A DNA stretch of 64,000 nucleotides from Patella vulgata (lineage: Eukaryota > Mollusca > Gastropoda > Patellidae). The translations under genes were made by a program, and so were the position numbers. The stretch lies in assembly GCF_932274485.2 (NCBI RefSeq), contig NC_065881.2, positions 16,774,613-16,838,612 on the forward strand. Direction: 5' to 3'. The notes under the pieces were generated by a model, which worked only from the letters and a program-made list of their open reading frames with translations, was not told the origin of the DNA and did not search any database. Shown here one piece after another: positions 24,497 to 37,621 of this stretch; position 1 is the stretch's first letter, and each line of letters opens with the position of its first letter.

Positions 24497-24775
24497 GGGT
24501 GAGCCACGATGGCTAAGTGGGTAAGACGATGACTCACTAGCCTGGTGGTTTTCCGGCGTGGTTTCTCCTTGTCAGTCGTGCAGGTCGGAGGGTCTGACAA
24601 GGATAGCTGTCTAGTCGTTTCCAATGGGACGAAAAACCGAGGTTCTATGTACACATTGGCGCGCATGTAAACGAGCAAAATTTCCCTCATAGCACTCTGT
24701 ATAGCATATGCCCGTCTTCATTAGCCCATTCGGAGCAGAAGAGTGGGACGTTAAACCCCATTTCATTTCATTTTA
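24497..24775 (+). mobile_element. SINE-A copy with internal deletion
   Basis: The head GGCTAAGTGGGTAAGACGAT is intact, the B-box part is missing, and the body continues with CCGGCGTGGTTTCTCC through to CCCCATTTCATTTCATTTTA. Confidence 0.85.
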
Positions 24776-25872
24776 TTATCCCGGTTGGTTCAGAAAAGTA
24801 AGAAATTTAACTCGTTTTATATTTTTGACAAATTGTCTAGACTGCTAACAACATTCAAATCATGACGAAATGTGAATATTTTCATCTGTGGCTGTATACC
24901 TTAATTACGTCTGATCCCGTCGGGTAATTTTCGATTTCCAGATGTGATACTAGCACCCAAATGTGGTTCCTTCATTTAAGGCTGGGTTGGTATTATATAT
25001 TTCATTCTTAATGAATATCAAAACATGGTTAATGTGCCAGAGGAAAGTCACAAGAATTTTCCATCTCAGTTTAGATGACCGTTTTCCAGTGCTGGATTTA
25101 GTTTTAGGATAAAATGATGCATTTTCTTTTCCAAAGACAAACATATAACTTTTTTATACAGCACCATAATCTGGTCCTCTAAGTATTAATGATAGATGGA
25201 ACGGCTTAACGTTGAATAAATAGTTTATTTTCTACAAACAAACGTGTTGTTATTCAAATAGTTGTACTTTTGTGTCATTTTGGGGTAATATTGGCCCATT
25301 ATTTTACAGAAATGGATTGTGTTTTGATAATATGGGCATGGGGTTGATATTTGTTAGCATTGATGATCAAGGGAGATAACTGGAGACATTGATTTTCATA
25401 TTTTACAAGCTTTCCGTAATTCAATTTTTATTTTAAATAATTGAAGTATTATATTAGTTTTTCACAATAATGTGGTAGTATTGGGTGAGTGTTGGGGGAT
25501 ATTGGATAGTATTCTGTAAATCGTCCTGCCCTAATCCGGCCATGAATGAAACAGTCATATTGGTTTATTTTGGTGTGTATCTATTAAAATATTGCGCCAT
25601 GAAAGTAATCCCGCACTTATTATGCATATTCAAAATACGTGAGTCTCATTTCAATATAAGGGCACAACATTTTCATTGGCTGAGATTTAATATCCTGGTA
25701 CAAATTTTAGTTCTTATATAGTCATTAAAAGGGCGACTTTCAAGACTTTGTGCGATTTATTGTTGATGAAAAACAGAACAAATTACCATGTTTTTATCAG
25801 TTGAGGTTGGTTAACGTGTGCTCTAAGGTCATAAAGTGTGTCTTGAGTCACGTGGTGCGATGTCTACACCAG

Positions 25873-26165
25873 ATTTGTGACAAGGGTTAGGGTCCCCTCC
25901 GAACATCGATTACTATAGTCGTTACCTTTCCTCTCCCCCCCCCCTCTCTCTCGCTTATCAGTTGCAGCAACTATTTAAATATGGTTCCGTGTTACGTACA
26001 GACTTGTGACAAGGGTTAGAGTCGCCTACCGAATATTGATTACCTAGTCTGTGTTGAGTGGATTTTACCCCTCCCTCTCTCCCCCCTCTCTATCTCTCTC
26101 CCCCCCCTCTCTCTCTCTCTCTTATCAGTTGTAGCAACTATTTAAATATGGCGACTCGTGTTACG
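25873..26165 (+). repeat. Tandem duplication with CT-rich core
   Basis: TTGTGACAAGGGTTAG, a (C)n(CT)n tract and CAACTATTTAAATATGG occur twice in the same order (25875-25983 and 26006-26150). The second has a longer CT tract. Confidence 0.8.
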
Positions 26166-26569
26166 TGTACGTTATCATTTTGTTTACAAATCAACTCAGG
26201 GGAAGAAAAACAAATCCACGCTGCAAAGAAAAGGTTTTATCTGTAGACTCAGATTAACATCACGGTGATTAATCAACCCCCTTTTAGAACTCCCTCTTGG
26301 CCCAATTTCATTAAAATCTCGTTGAATCGACGGTTACTTAATTCCCTATACAGCCCTTTTATTCACTTCAGTTAATCCTTAATGAGGATCTACAATGGCT
26401 ATCAGGGTCTCGTACCCTGTGGCTGGGGGAATACGTAATGACTTAAACATAATAACCATAGGGACGTAGATTCCCGTCAGATGGTCTTGTTAAGCCAACA
26501 TGCTGTCGATTACTTGTCAGTCATAAGATTTGGTTGAACGATTGAACCAAAGATGGTCATAACTCCATG

Positions 26570-27060
26570 ATATCTGTTGGGATTTGTACGAATGTATCTG
26601 ACAAGCACAAGACTGTATTTAAAATCGCGTTCCTCAATCTTTTAAGCTAAATCATTTACACGAAGGGATAGTTGATCCAGATTATCTCAAAATACTACAA
26701 TCTTATAATTATTGTTTGAATGTACTTAATTCCTGGATATCTGTCTGGGTTTGTGGGAATAGATCTGACAACCACAAGACTGTATTATAAAATCTTGTTA
26801 CTTAATCGTTTAAGCTAATACGTATTAAAGAGTACTTGCACAAAGGGGTGCATGTTCTAGATTGTCTCAAAATAGTTTAAACTTATAATTATTGCATTAA
26901 TCTTCACAATTTAATAATATGAGTTGGGATCCGTGCGAATAGATCTGATAATCTCAAGATTTTACGTTATTTAGAATCATGTTGCTCCATCTTTAAGGAT
27001 GTAATGGCACGAAGGGGTGCATAATTATTGCCTTAAAAGTATTTGTACAAATGATGAGTG
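26570..27060 (+). repeat. Degenerate tandem repeat, about 180 bp, three units
   Basis: Recurring order: GATATCTGTTGGGATTTGT, AATNNATCTGACAANCACAA, AAGACTGTATTNNAAATC, ACGAAGGGRT, ATTATCTCAAAATA, then TTATAATTATTG. Three decayed units. Confidence 0.65.
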
Positions 27061-28431
27061 TTGTAGACTGACGCAAAATGCTTTAGAATTCAAATTATTA
27101 CCTGAGAGGTTATTCTAATTCCAGAAGTTTAGTAGAGATCCGTTTTTGCTTTTTCTATGAATTGCCCCAGTAGATTTTATAAGATAATTCGAATAAGATA
27201 AAGATGTTTTTATCTAGATCAGCGAATCTAAAAAAAGGCACCTAGCTCTCGAAGGAAGAATTTTACATCTAAGGGGTGAAATACATCTGTAATGCCTTCA
27301 TTCAAACAGTCCACACGTTAGAGACAGACTTTTTAGAGCGTTGCGGATTGTTCAAAGAAAAGTTTGACGCGTCCATGCATATGAACGATCTGATTAGGGA
27401 ATTAGAATGCATAGTCAAATCATTTATACTTCTGGCTTTTATTAAAATCCATAACATTTTCTAAAAAAAATATTAGATTATGGTTTTGGAAAAGTTTACT
27501 CGTCCAACATTGTTTTTTAAGGTTCGTATAGCAATCATTTGAACGAATTGAATTAATGAATGATTGAATGATTTGGGGTTTAACAACAAACATAATGAAC
27601 AAATTGATTAATCTAATACAGAAATAAATTAAACTCATTTTGAAAATACTTTTACATTTTTTAAAGCGAAAAAGGATGTGTGTGAGGACCTTTAACACTC
27701 GGTTTGACGTGTTCCAGTCTATTAGATTTATGACGTGTTCTTGAAACTCGAACTCTTCCAATTCCTTTAAATCCCTTATTTCTTCTTCAAGAGGGGATTA
27801 AAATGTTTTAAAGTTCTTTGTTTCTGCGCTTCGTTTCATGAAGGCTTTCATATTCAAATTTTAAACAGCTTAAACTTGATCGTCACGATTTTATGTGTCA
27901 TATGACTCGAGTTAAATTTGTCAGTTTGTCAGTTCCAAATAGAATACGTTAAATAATTCATTAAAGTTACATTGGCGCTAAATTGTTGTTTCTCTTTGAT
28001 CTTTCAATGGGTCATTTCTGTCTTTCTCTATCGTATTTGAGTAATTTGAACCCCTTGACTTTTATAGCACGACCCCTGACCCTAGTTAAACATTGCCCAA
28101 ATGTAATGGACTACTGCAGCGATAAGAAATGAGATATCGATAATTAATAGATTATCAAGACGTAACTGCCTGGTCCGAATTTGTTTTGGTTCCCCAGTTG
28201 GAAAAAAGCAGACCGGGCAATGTAAAAGTACAGCAGAACCTAGATATCTAAACAATTGAAATTACAGCTATACGCCAACTCCCTTTTAAATAGTTCGATG
28301 AAAATAAATTGTATATATGCATTTGTATGTACAGTATAAGTATTTTAGATATGTGAAGAAATTTAAAGGTAGTCTTGAGTTCCAACAACGATTCTCTGCA
28401 TTGGCTCTTAATGTTTGTATAGCAACAAATT

Positions 28432-28498
28432 TCGAATGAATGAATGAATGATTGGATGAATGAATGAATGAATAGATGGATGGATAAATGAATGAATT
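28432..28498 (+). repeat. (GAAT)n-type microsatellite
   Basis: GAATGAATGAATGATTGGAT and variants over about 65 bp. Confidence 0.85.
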
Positions 28499-29536
28499 TT
28501 ACCTTCAAACACAATGAATATACTGATAAAAGATTACAGAAACAAATGGACAAAGTTATTACACTTTTAGACTTATTTTAAATTATTTTATTTAAAGCTC
28601 TTTTTTTTAAAAAAAAACAAAAACATTTCCGGGTGTGACTTGACAACTTGTTGTCTAAACTGAAAACTGGAAAACGTAAAGTTAGATGAATGATATTTCT
28701 TGTTTTCAGACTTTGTAGGGTTTTTTTCTAGTCAAAAAATAACTTGTAATGATTATATTTAATTTGTAAGACTTTTTTTAAAAAAAAATTCTGAGATAAC
28801 ATGTACTAGTGACCACGCATGTCAAAGGAAAGCCATGCTCGGATCAGTAGATAAATGGGTCACTGGTTATATGACCTCGACCCCAACTGGTCAGTTAAGG
28901 AGGTGGAAGGGTGTCACCACGTGACATTAATAATGTCAAGGAATTTGAGAATGTGCGATGACCCGCGGCGTGTCGTGGATTTGAAACAAGTCTTGAGGAT
29001 ATTATTATATCATCCTGTAGATATATAATAGATTAATAGATGACAGGCATCACCTCTAGCAAGAACCTTCACCAAAATATTGACCTCGTGTAGAACATAA
29101 TGAAAATACCAGATGCAACCACCCATCTGTATATAATAACAAACGCCATTGTTCCAGTACATTTCTATACAGAAATGCTTTCTGACTTTTTAAAACTAAC
29201 ATCTTAATAAACACAGTGAACATATTTTGAAAGAACTTAGACAGCGTGACCGAAAATATTCTTATCAACAATTGTCAAATTATTAGCATACTGGAATGTG
29301 GGTTTAAAAGATATTTTTAAACTTTTTTATGTCAAACAGTTTTCCTTCCCATATTTCAGTGTGGTCCGGTCAAATTTTAATTTTATCGATGTTTTGTGCA
29401 AATATGATTATAATTTAACCGAGATTTGTCCCGTAATTAAGTTTGTTGCTGGGGAATTCAGGGCCGGATTAAGGTCACGTGGTAAATTTGAAGATTATTT
29501 ATTCTATGATATTCCATGCAACTAAATCCATCGCCC

Positions 29537-29812
29537 TCCAAAATATTTTCAATTTCGTTAAGGAAGATAAAAATTTTGCTGAAGCGATTTTCACAATTCG
29601 GTTTCAATATCCTTAGGAACAACATTAAGAGATACATTTTGAAAAAAAATTGAAAACCGGACCACTGCTCTTATTCCAAAACATTTTCAGTTTCGTTAAG
29701 GAAGATAGGTGTAACTTCTGCTAAGCGATTTTCAAAGTTCAGTTTTCAATGTCCCTAGGGCCTACATTAAGAGATAGATTTTGAAAGAAGATTGAAAAAC
29801 GGGCCACTGTTG
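29537..29812 (+). repeat. Tandem duplication, about 145 bp, two units
   Basis: Both units share TTTCGTTAAGGAAGATA, GAAGCGATTTTCA or TAAGCGATTTTCA, ACATTAAGAGATA and GATTGAAAA with CGGNCCACTG. Confidence 0.8.
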
Positions 29813-31059
29813 GTGGTCAAAAGCAAATCCCAGCCGTATTCTGATTATCTCTTGGTTATAAATGACCCCTAATAATCAGACCATAAACAAACACTTCCAA
29901 AAGTTATAGGGTTATAATGGATTCTCTGTTTCTCCCAATGGATATTTCATGAGGGATAACGACCCCTATAGCACAGGGCAACCGGCACACATCAAAGATT
30001 CAAAAATGCTAGACTTGAGGGGTTGGATTACTTTCCCCACAAGACACCAGTTTATTCTTTGATGATGACACCCACCAATAAACTAATTCATCATTTAATT
30101 TCATCTAATTTCAATAGTTTCTCAAGTAATGTTTCTAAAAGATCTTGAGGGGCTATAACACTTTAATAAACCAGAGACAAAATACGTCATACGTAATATG
30201 AAATCTATGGATGCGGTGTAAATTTTTTTTAAATAAAATTATCACGATGTCTTGTGGAATTTGGATCTCGGATCGTTTACTTCACTAAAAGTCTACAATA
30301 TTTATCTTTGTAATGTTAGAACCAAAGCGATTCAAAATACCCAAGGGTTGTTTTAGTATTAAACATTTGATATACGTTATTTGGTTTTTATTCAGTTGCC
30401 ATTATCATTGGAAGCAGTGAAAACTACACCCATTCTTAACATGGAGTTACATGCACATTATACTTTATTATGACCATCTACAACATCAATGAATCTTAAA
30501 AACTTTCACGCTTCTCAAAAACTTTAATTTTCTAATTAGAATGCAACCAAAATACATAAGTGGCGTTATAAAGGGCTAAACAATGGGTATTACTCGAGAA
30601 TGTTGCATCACGAGTACCAGAGCTTCATCTATTATAAATTCTAAATTAATATACTTATTCAACATTTAGTATGATAAAAGGATGATTCATGATAACAAAT
30701 CGTCCCATCTTATATAGACTCACGGCTATCATTGCTACTTTCGTATGATCAGAAATCTGAAGTTTGATCAAAGTTTTGAAAATTTTATTGGAGTATGTGA
30801 AATATATTTATTTAACGTCCGCTTCCACCGAAGTGATATCACCGATTTCAAGCAAGCACAGTAGCCGTAATAAAGGATTCTGTCGCTACCAGTGTGCGTC
30901 TATTGCCTGTGGGCATTTCGTTCAATTTATGTGTTTTTAATTAAAGTAATGATGGCTGCGATACGTGGATAGTAAAAGTGGTGTTGATACGAGCTATAAG
31001 AGCATGCGTCATTTAATTAAATATTTATGACGTGTCAAACAATAATGGCTTTTATTCTA

Positions 31060-31700
31060 ATCGATCGAATCCACATTTGTCAACTAATTTTCTGAAGGGA
31101 AAAGCCATAAATATGACCAAATTTGTACTTGACAACTATTTCAGTTTACTTGGAGTCATAAATATGAAACTATTTTAAGATACCCCATCAATATTAAATT
31201 AATCCAGGCACAGTAGCCAACTGTGTATAACACGTCATAACATTGAGTTTCACAAGGAGCGCATTTATCTCCTGCTTTCTTTTATTGATCCGTAGGTGAT
31301 ATACAAGATGTAAAAAACTGTTTTCAGTTTGTCAGGAGTCATAAATATTGAACACTCGTAATATATCCAATCAATATTAAATTAATCCAGGCATAGGAGC
31401 CAACTGTGTATAACACGCCATAATGTCTTGCTTTGTATTCTTGGTCCGAAGGTGATATACAAGATGTTAGAAAACAGTTTTCAGTTTGTCAGGAGTCATA
31501 AATATGGAACAATCCTAAAATACCCATCAATATTTAATTAATCCAGTTATAGTACCCAATCGTGTATAACACTGGGTTTCACAAGGGGCGCATTTATCTC
31601 CTATTTTGTTATATTGTTTTGCAGGCAATAATCAAGGTGTAAAAACACATTATTTTCAGCTTACCAGAAGTCATAAACGTGAAACTATTTTAAAGTGTCC
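31060..31700 (+). repeat. Tandem repeat, 165-180 bp, about 3.5 units
   Basis: GTCATAAATATGAAAC recurs near 31153, 31331, 31495 and 31670, with CAACTGTGTATAACACG, GCGCATTTATCTCCT and GGTGATATACAAGATGT between. Confidence 0.85.
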
Positions 31701-31802
31701 ATTGATATTACATTAAAACCGCTGATTTATCGGATAACTTCTAATTGTTCACTAAAATGCACACCAATTTATCAATGACTTATTTAATTGGGGGGGGGGG
31801 GG

Positions 31803-32135
31803 GGTCACAGTGGGTGAGATGCTGGCTCGCTAGCCTGGAGGTCAGGTGTTCAATTCCTGCATTGGCCAAGAAAGTTCATCCAGATTTCCGGCGTGGTACC
31901 CCACCCCCTTGTCAGTGATGCAGGACGGAGGACCTGACAAAGACAGCTGTCTAGTCGTTCGGATGGGACGAAAACCCGAGGTCCCATGTACTCATTGGCG
32001 TGCACCTAAAAGATCCCTTGGCAGTTGGAATTAGATATAAGAGTAGGCCGTAGTGCCGCTGTCTGGGCAAAATTTCCCGCATAGCACACTGTATGGCCTA
32101 TACCTGTCTTCATTAGCCCAATTCGGAGCAGACTT
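31803..32135 (+). mobile_element. SINE-A copy, near full length
   Basis: Head CAGTGGGTGAGATGCTGGCT, B-box-like GTGTTCAATTCCTGC, and the body through to AGCCCAATTCGGAGCAGA. It is preceded by a G-run and has lost the tail. Confidence 0.85.
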
Positions 32136-34545
32136 GCCTTATAAGTGACATGATCAAAATCATTTTTAAAATGTCATCTGAATATAGAAATGTAAAATAT
32201 GTCCCTCGCTGTCAAATGTCCCAATTTACCTTAACAATAGCTGTCAATTAACATGATCAAACTTTCTACTACTTATGAGGTAGTTTGTTTCGTCAGTGGC
32301 TCTTGGTATATTGTCATCATTGATTGTTAAATGGGTTTAAAGAAAAGCGAATCGTGTATTTAATCTGGTTATTTGATCTATCATTTAACAAAAACAAGGG
32401 TAAATACATCTTGACACTTAGTTTTATTTACTACTCATTCTATCATCTACATAAATAGTTTCATTCTTGATTCACACTTTGGTGGGAACTTCTCGTTTAT
32501 TGAACTTGATACAATATAAAAATAAGTAAAACACAGAAATAAAGGTCGCATAAATAAAAGACTTTATTCGTGATTGTAGCGATATAGAATCACATGCAAA
32601 CTACAATATCGTGAACGTTAAATTTCTATCAGCCCAAAAATGGTTCTACTCCGTTCAGTATTTACAAAGATATGACAAATTGAAAATTCCATCGATCTAT
32701 GGACTTATTAAAAATTCAATTAAATCTAAGTCTGAAAATATAAATTATGCATCGTTACTTTAAGAATTGAAACAGGAAGATTATACCAAATTAAATGTTA
32801 AACATCGTTTATTTAATATATGTAATAATATAATAACAATATATGTCGGGAGATACAGGATGAAATTATTTGTCTAGCATTCTGCAATAACACACATGAA
32901 CTTTTTAGATTAATTTTATATCAAGAACCACCTTTCAATGAATTGAACGATTCCCAACAAATTTAATGAAGACATACGTTCTCTTTTATATATGTTCTGA
33001 CGCAATCGATGAATATTTAGGACGGTTGAGTCGCGTTGGGCGGAAAATAAATATGTCACGTAAATAATGGAAGGGGCGAACATATAAATTCGAATCAGAT
33101 GTTGACTTTCAAATTTCTTTTTGATATAGGTTTATTCGTTTTTCACGATCGTTAGTTCGTTCATTCATCCATGGCGTCTATTCACGTTACGTATCGCTGA
33201 CAATTGGCCATTGACGCAAACGTAACGAACTGACATAACACTATCTAACCCCATTCAATCCGATATCTACAGTATGAAATGTTTACATCGTCGTTACGTG
33301 AACAGTCGGTTGGCATGCTATTTATTTTTAGTGTACGTATATACAGATATAGTGAAGCGGAAAGCGCAACAAATCTGTCATTATGCTAAGTAAGTTGCGG
33401 CTCTGCGTGATATGGATACGACATTATTGTCAGGTCCAGGGCGAGATAATGGAGCATGTGTAGTTGGAAGTCAAGTGTATATGTATCGTTATTGATGGGG
33501 ATTAGTTTCTGTTTGTTTGTTTATATATAACAGCGGTATATTTGCCGTCCCGGAGAGATAGAACTATAGGCTCTAACCTTAATTGAGTCCGGACGATAAA
33601 ACTTGGGATGGAGGGGTGGGTGCTCATGCCGCCAAATAGTTTGCATTTACTTTGCAATGGATCCCATATTAAGCATCTATTTAATTAAAATTTCCCACAA
33701 AATCAAAAATTAAGTGAGATTCGCCCGCCGAACCTCCACCAGAGCGAAACTCTCTGGGAGTCTGAAGAACACCCCCGCCCCCACTTGACTTCTTGCGAGC
33801 TATGGTTTGCCACTAGCTGAACTATATGCTACGCACACAAACACCCATAGTCTTCGTTGGCTGTCCTGAAAATTGTGTCAACAATAATTTTCTTCTAAAA
33901 CTACGATGGCCCATCGTCGATGTTTCATTTTCCAAATGTCCGTTTGCCTGAATTTCTGAATACATTTCAACAAAAACATATCATATGCCAAATCAAAAGT
34001 CCATTTGCCTGAATTTCTTAACACTTTTCGATACAGTTATGGTTGTTGTCCTCTAGGATCGGCGGTGCATTTGACTTTTGCGAAATGAATATTATGTACT
34101 AGGACTGTTGTTATGGAATACATTACCAGGTGACATTCGTAAAGTCATTTCAAAATATCCGTATGATTTTATCAAGTATGATCTTTGTTATCCCCCTTTT
34201 ATTATAAGCATGTTATATTGACTTGTTATGTATACATTTATATGGTAGTTGGGCACTAATAGACGTGTGTATTAAAAATTGTTAAAAAATATTAAGATTG
34301 ATTTGCAATGTTGTTATATCTCTCAAGTAAATTTCAATTACGCCACTTTGAATCGCATTTAGAATTATTTTTTCAGGAAATGTTGATGACCTTTACAGCC
34401 ATTCTCATATTAGACCAGGAACAATAACAGACAATATCCAGAACAAATACATGTATCGCTTATACATTTAGCCCTGGTACGTAGTGGCGGTTGGTATTTT
34501 ACTTCTGCTACCACAATAGTGATGTCGCAGAAAAAATTTGTTCCA
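32135..34545. other. Intergenic, no gene recognised
   Basis: Contains the left arm of a long-range inverted repeat and otherwise AT-rich sequence. An ATG near 33393 is followed by GTAAGT after seven bases, but no exon can be supported. Confidence 0.4.
32329..32483 (+). repeat. Left arm of long-range inverted repeat
   Basis: AAAGAAAAGCGAATCGTGTA to AGTTTCATTCTTGATTCACA pairs with the complement at 36674-36822, about 4.2 kb away. Confidence 0.85.
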
Positions 34546-34560
34546 GTTATTAGAATATTT

Positions 34561-34834
34561 GAAATGAAATGAAATGGGATTTAACGTCCTACTGTTCTGG
34601 TCTGAACTAGGCTGATGAAGACGGACATATGCCATCAGTGTGCTATGCGGGAAATTTTGCCCGGATAGCGGCACTACGGCCTACTCTTTTATCGAATTCC
34701 AACTGTCAAGGGATCTTTTACGTGCACTCCAATGTGTACACGGGACGTCGCTCGATTTTTCGTCCCATCCGAACGACTAAACAGCTGTCCTTGTCAGGCC
34801 CTCCGTCCTGCATCACTGAGAAGGGGGAACCACG
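34561..34834 (-). mobile_element. SINE-A copy, 5'-truncated
   Basis: Tail at left (GAAATGAAATGGGATTTAAC), truncated head side at GCATCACTGAGAAGGGGGAA. TATTAGAATATTT stands on both sides. The flanks themselves are a tandem repeat of about 75 bp (CACAATAGTGATGTCGCA on both sides), so the target duplication is not certain. Confidence 0.85.
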
Positions 34835-35767
34835 TATTAGAATATTTAACGTCTGCTTCCACAATAGTGATGTCGCATACAAAAATTACTCCAGTTATTA
34901 GAATATGATTTATAATTAATTTATTTAATTGAAAATTTTTCCTTTATTAAACCACCAACGAACCCCGACAGGTCTTGTCCATTATTCGTCCATACACGTG
35001 GTACCTTCATTGTTTATAGTTGATAATTTGTTGACAATAAACAAAATAAAACATTATGACGTCATTGTTTACATTTTACAGAAACAGTAGGGAAGACCGG
35101 AGTTTGTTTACTTACTGCTCTATGACTTTTAATGGTAAAACCAAACAGCTTAATGACGAAATTTAATTGGTATTCTCATCTAATTAACACTATATTGTTT
35201 GTTTATAAGCTCACTGAATTGTTTAATTATTGTTAAATTAATAGTTCATTAACACCAATGATGGATGCTTCATTTATATTTATAAAGTATTATAGGTCGT
35301 TAACTTATATTGTTTATTTATAAACTCTAACATCATCACTGTATTGTTTGATTATTTCTAAATTCATTAACACCAATGATGTATGCTTCATTTATATTAT
35401 ATTTATAACGTTATATAGGTCGTTAACCTGCATTGACGAACGTTAACCTGCACCCGGCTCCCGAAAAACACTTTTCCCATCAAACCATGACAGTGTATAA
35501 TATGCAGCTTAGAAATAATGCATGATCTAATAGAAAACATCTAACACTCAAGAATAGGGATATATAAATACTTTCTCTAAAATCCGGCATCAATTAGGGC
35601 AACTTGGAAAGTTTGGAAATCATGCCAAATGTTGCGAAATTTTCAATTCGTCATATCTGTGTATATACTGAACTATTGGTTTGTACAGATATTTCTGTTA
35701 GAGATTCAACTTTTCACAATTTTTACTGTGGTTTGCAATGGATTCAAAGCCCCTCAAATGACGATCG

Positions 35768-36257
35768 GGAGCCACGGTGGCTCACTGAGTAAGACGTTGG
35801 CTTACTAACCTGGAGGTCCCGTGTTCAATCCCCCATTGTCAGTTGTGCAGGATTGAGGGCTTGGTAAGGGGGAATGTATAATCGTTCGGATGACACGAAA
35901 AACCGAGCTCTCGTCTACACTTAGGCCTGCACGTTAAAGATCCATTTGCACGATGGAATGCAATTTAAGAGTGGCTCAGTTGGTATGACTCGCTAACTAG
36001 GACGAGGCCATGGTGGCTAAGTGAGTAAGACGCTGTCTCGCTAGCCTGGAGGTCGCGGGCTCGCTCCTGGTGTTGGCCGACAAAAGTTGATCTAGATTTT
36101 CCGGCGTGATTTCCCATTGTCAATGGTGCAGGATGCACGGGCCTGAGACGAAAAACCGCTGTCCGGGCAACATTTCCCTCATAGCACACTATATGGCGTA
36201 TGCCCGTCGTCATTAGCCCCGTCGAAGCAAACAGTAGGACGTTAAACCCCATTTCAT
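35768..36257 (+). mobile_element. Composite SINE-A with one shared target duplication
   Basis: Two SINE-A bodies head to tail: 35768-35973 lacks a tail, and 36003-36257 has a head, body and ATTTC tail. A stray extra tRNA-like 5' half (TGGCTCAGTTGGTATGACTC) lies between. CAAATGACGATC before and CAAATGCCGATC after suggest the whole was inserted at once. Confidence 0.75.
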
Positions 36258-36321
36258 TTCAAATGCCGATCATCAGCTTCATGGGTACAGTTTACATGTT
36301 AAATTAATATTACCCATCGTA

Positions 36322-36570
36322 TCTCTTGGTTGTATTTTCTTAATTTCGGCCATATATAATTCACATCAAAATTCTTGGTTGTATTTGATTAATTTCGACA
36401 ATATATAACTTCCATCATATTCCTTGGCTGTATTTTATTAATTTTGACCATAAATAATTCACATCATATTCCTTGGTTGTATTTTATTAATTTTGACCAT
36501 AAATAATCCCCATCATATTTTTGGGTGGTATTTTATTAAATTTGACCATATATAACTCAAATCATATTAT
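36322..36570 (+). repeat. 49-bp minisatellite, five units
   Basis: CTTGGTTGTATTTTATTAAT followed by TTTGACCATAAATAA and CATCATATTC starts near 36324, 36373, 36423, 36472 and 36521. Confidence 0.9.
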
Positions 36571-36673
36571 CACCAAATATATCAAATTAGAATTAGAAAT
36601 GTCATGAAATGCCCAACGGACGTCGTGTCATCATTATTCTGTTTTGTGGGAAAATCTACAACGTGTGACAAAC

Positions 36674-36822
36674 AAACAAACGAGTAAATGTGAATCAAGA
36701 ATGAAAGTATTTATGTAGATGATAGAATGAGTCTAGTAAATAAAACTAAGTGTCAAGATGTATTTGCCCATGTTTTTGTTAACCAAATTAAATACACGAT
36801 TCGCTTTTCTTTAACCCATTTT
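36674..36822 (-). repeat. Right arm of long-range inverted repeat
   Basis: TGTGAATCAAGAATGAAAGT to ATACACGATTCGCTTTTCTT is the complement of 32329-32483. Confidence 0.85.
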
Positions 36823-37621
36823 TTTAAAACAATCAACGACGAGCAACCGCTTTAAGATTCATTTCATACCGCGTACATTGAACAAAATACCAAAACAATG
36901 TTTTAGGAAAGGAACTGGCCCAAAATTTTACTAATTTCCATTTATCCTTTTTATTTAAACTATTGAACAATCTACAGAATCGTGTTTCATTTGGCTCAAA
37001 GAGGTAATATGGCAAAACCGAATGTTTAATTAAAGATGTTCAATTGACTTTAACATGTTTTATTGTGAGTATAATTAAACATCTTGATTATCTTTTGTAC
37101 TGACTTTAATCACTGAGTAATGAACATTTATAGAAATTATGTCACCTACAAGATTCGACATTATAGTCACCATCTTGTTGTTTTGTTGTTCTTTATAGTT
37201 CTGTATAATCTGATCAGATGGAAGAACAATACAAGTTAAATTGTTCTTGTTTAATAGAAGGTGTTTTTGTGTGTAGTTGTATTGTTAGTTAATATATTTA
37301 CTGATACAATAATACTACAGAACAAATACAATTTAACACGTTGAATCTACCTATACAATAGATCTACATTCTATATAACAAATTTAAATAAGTTTTACCT
37401 GTTCTGACAGGTTTCTATTATCTTATAGAATTAAACTCGTCAGATTTTAACACGTTTTAGATTTGACTCGTTGATTTTATATAATTAACGAAATTTAATC
37501 TTTAATTAAATAGAAGGTTTTACATTTTACACCTTAAATATTTCTTTATGAAATTTGTTAAGATTTAGATACTCTGTGACAATAATTAAAATCATGTTTA
37601 ACATACAACTAGAGATGTTAA

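Larger units (their letters stand above)
24800..31050. other. Intergenic, no gene recognised; local tandem repeats
   Basis: Open frames up to 113 codons show no family motif. The stretch holds several short tandem duplications (entered separately) and CT-rich and GAAT microsatellites. Confidence 0.5.

Noticed and set aside
33393-33410. Start exon ATGCTAA with GTAAGT donor
   Set aside because: Seven coding bases cannot be supported and no downstream exon was found.
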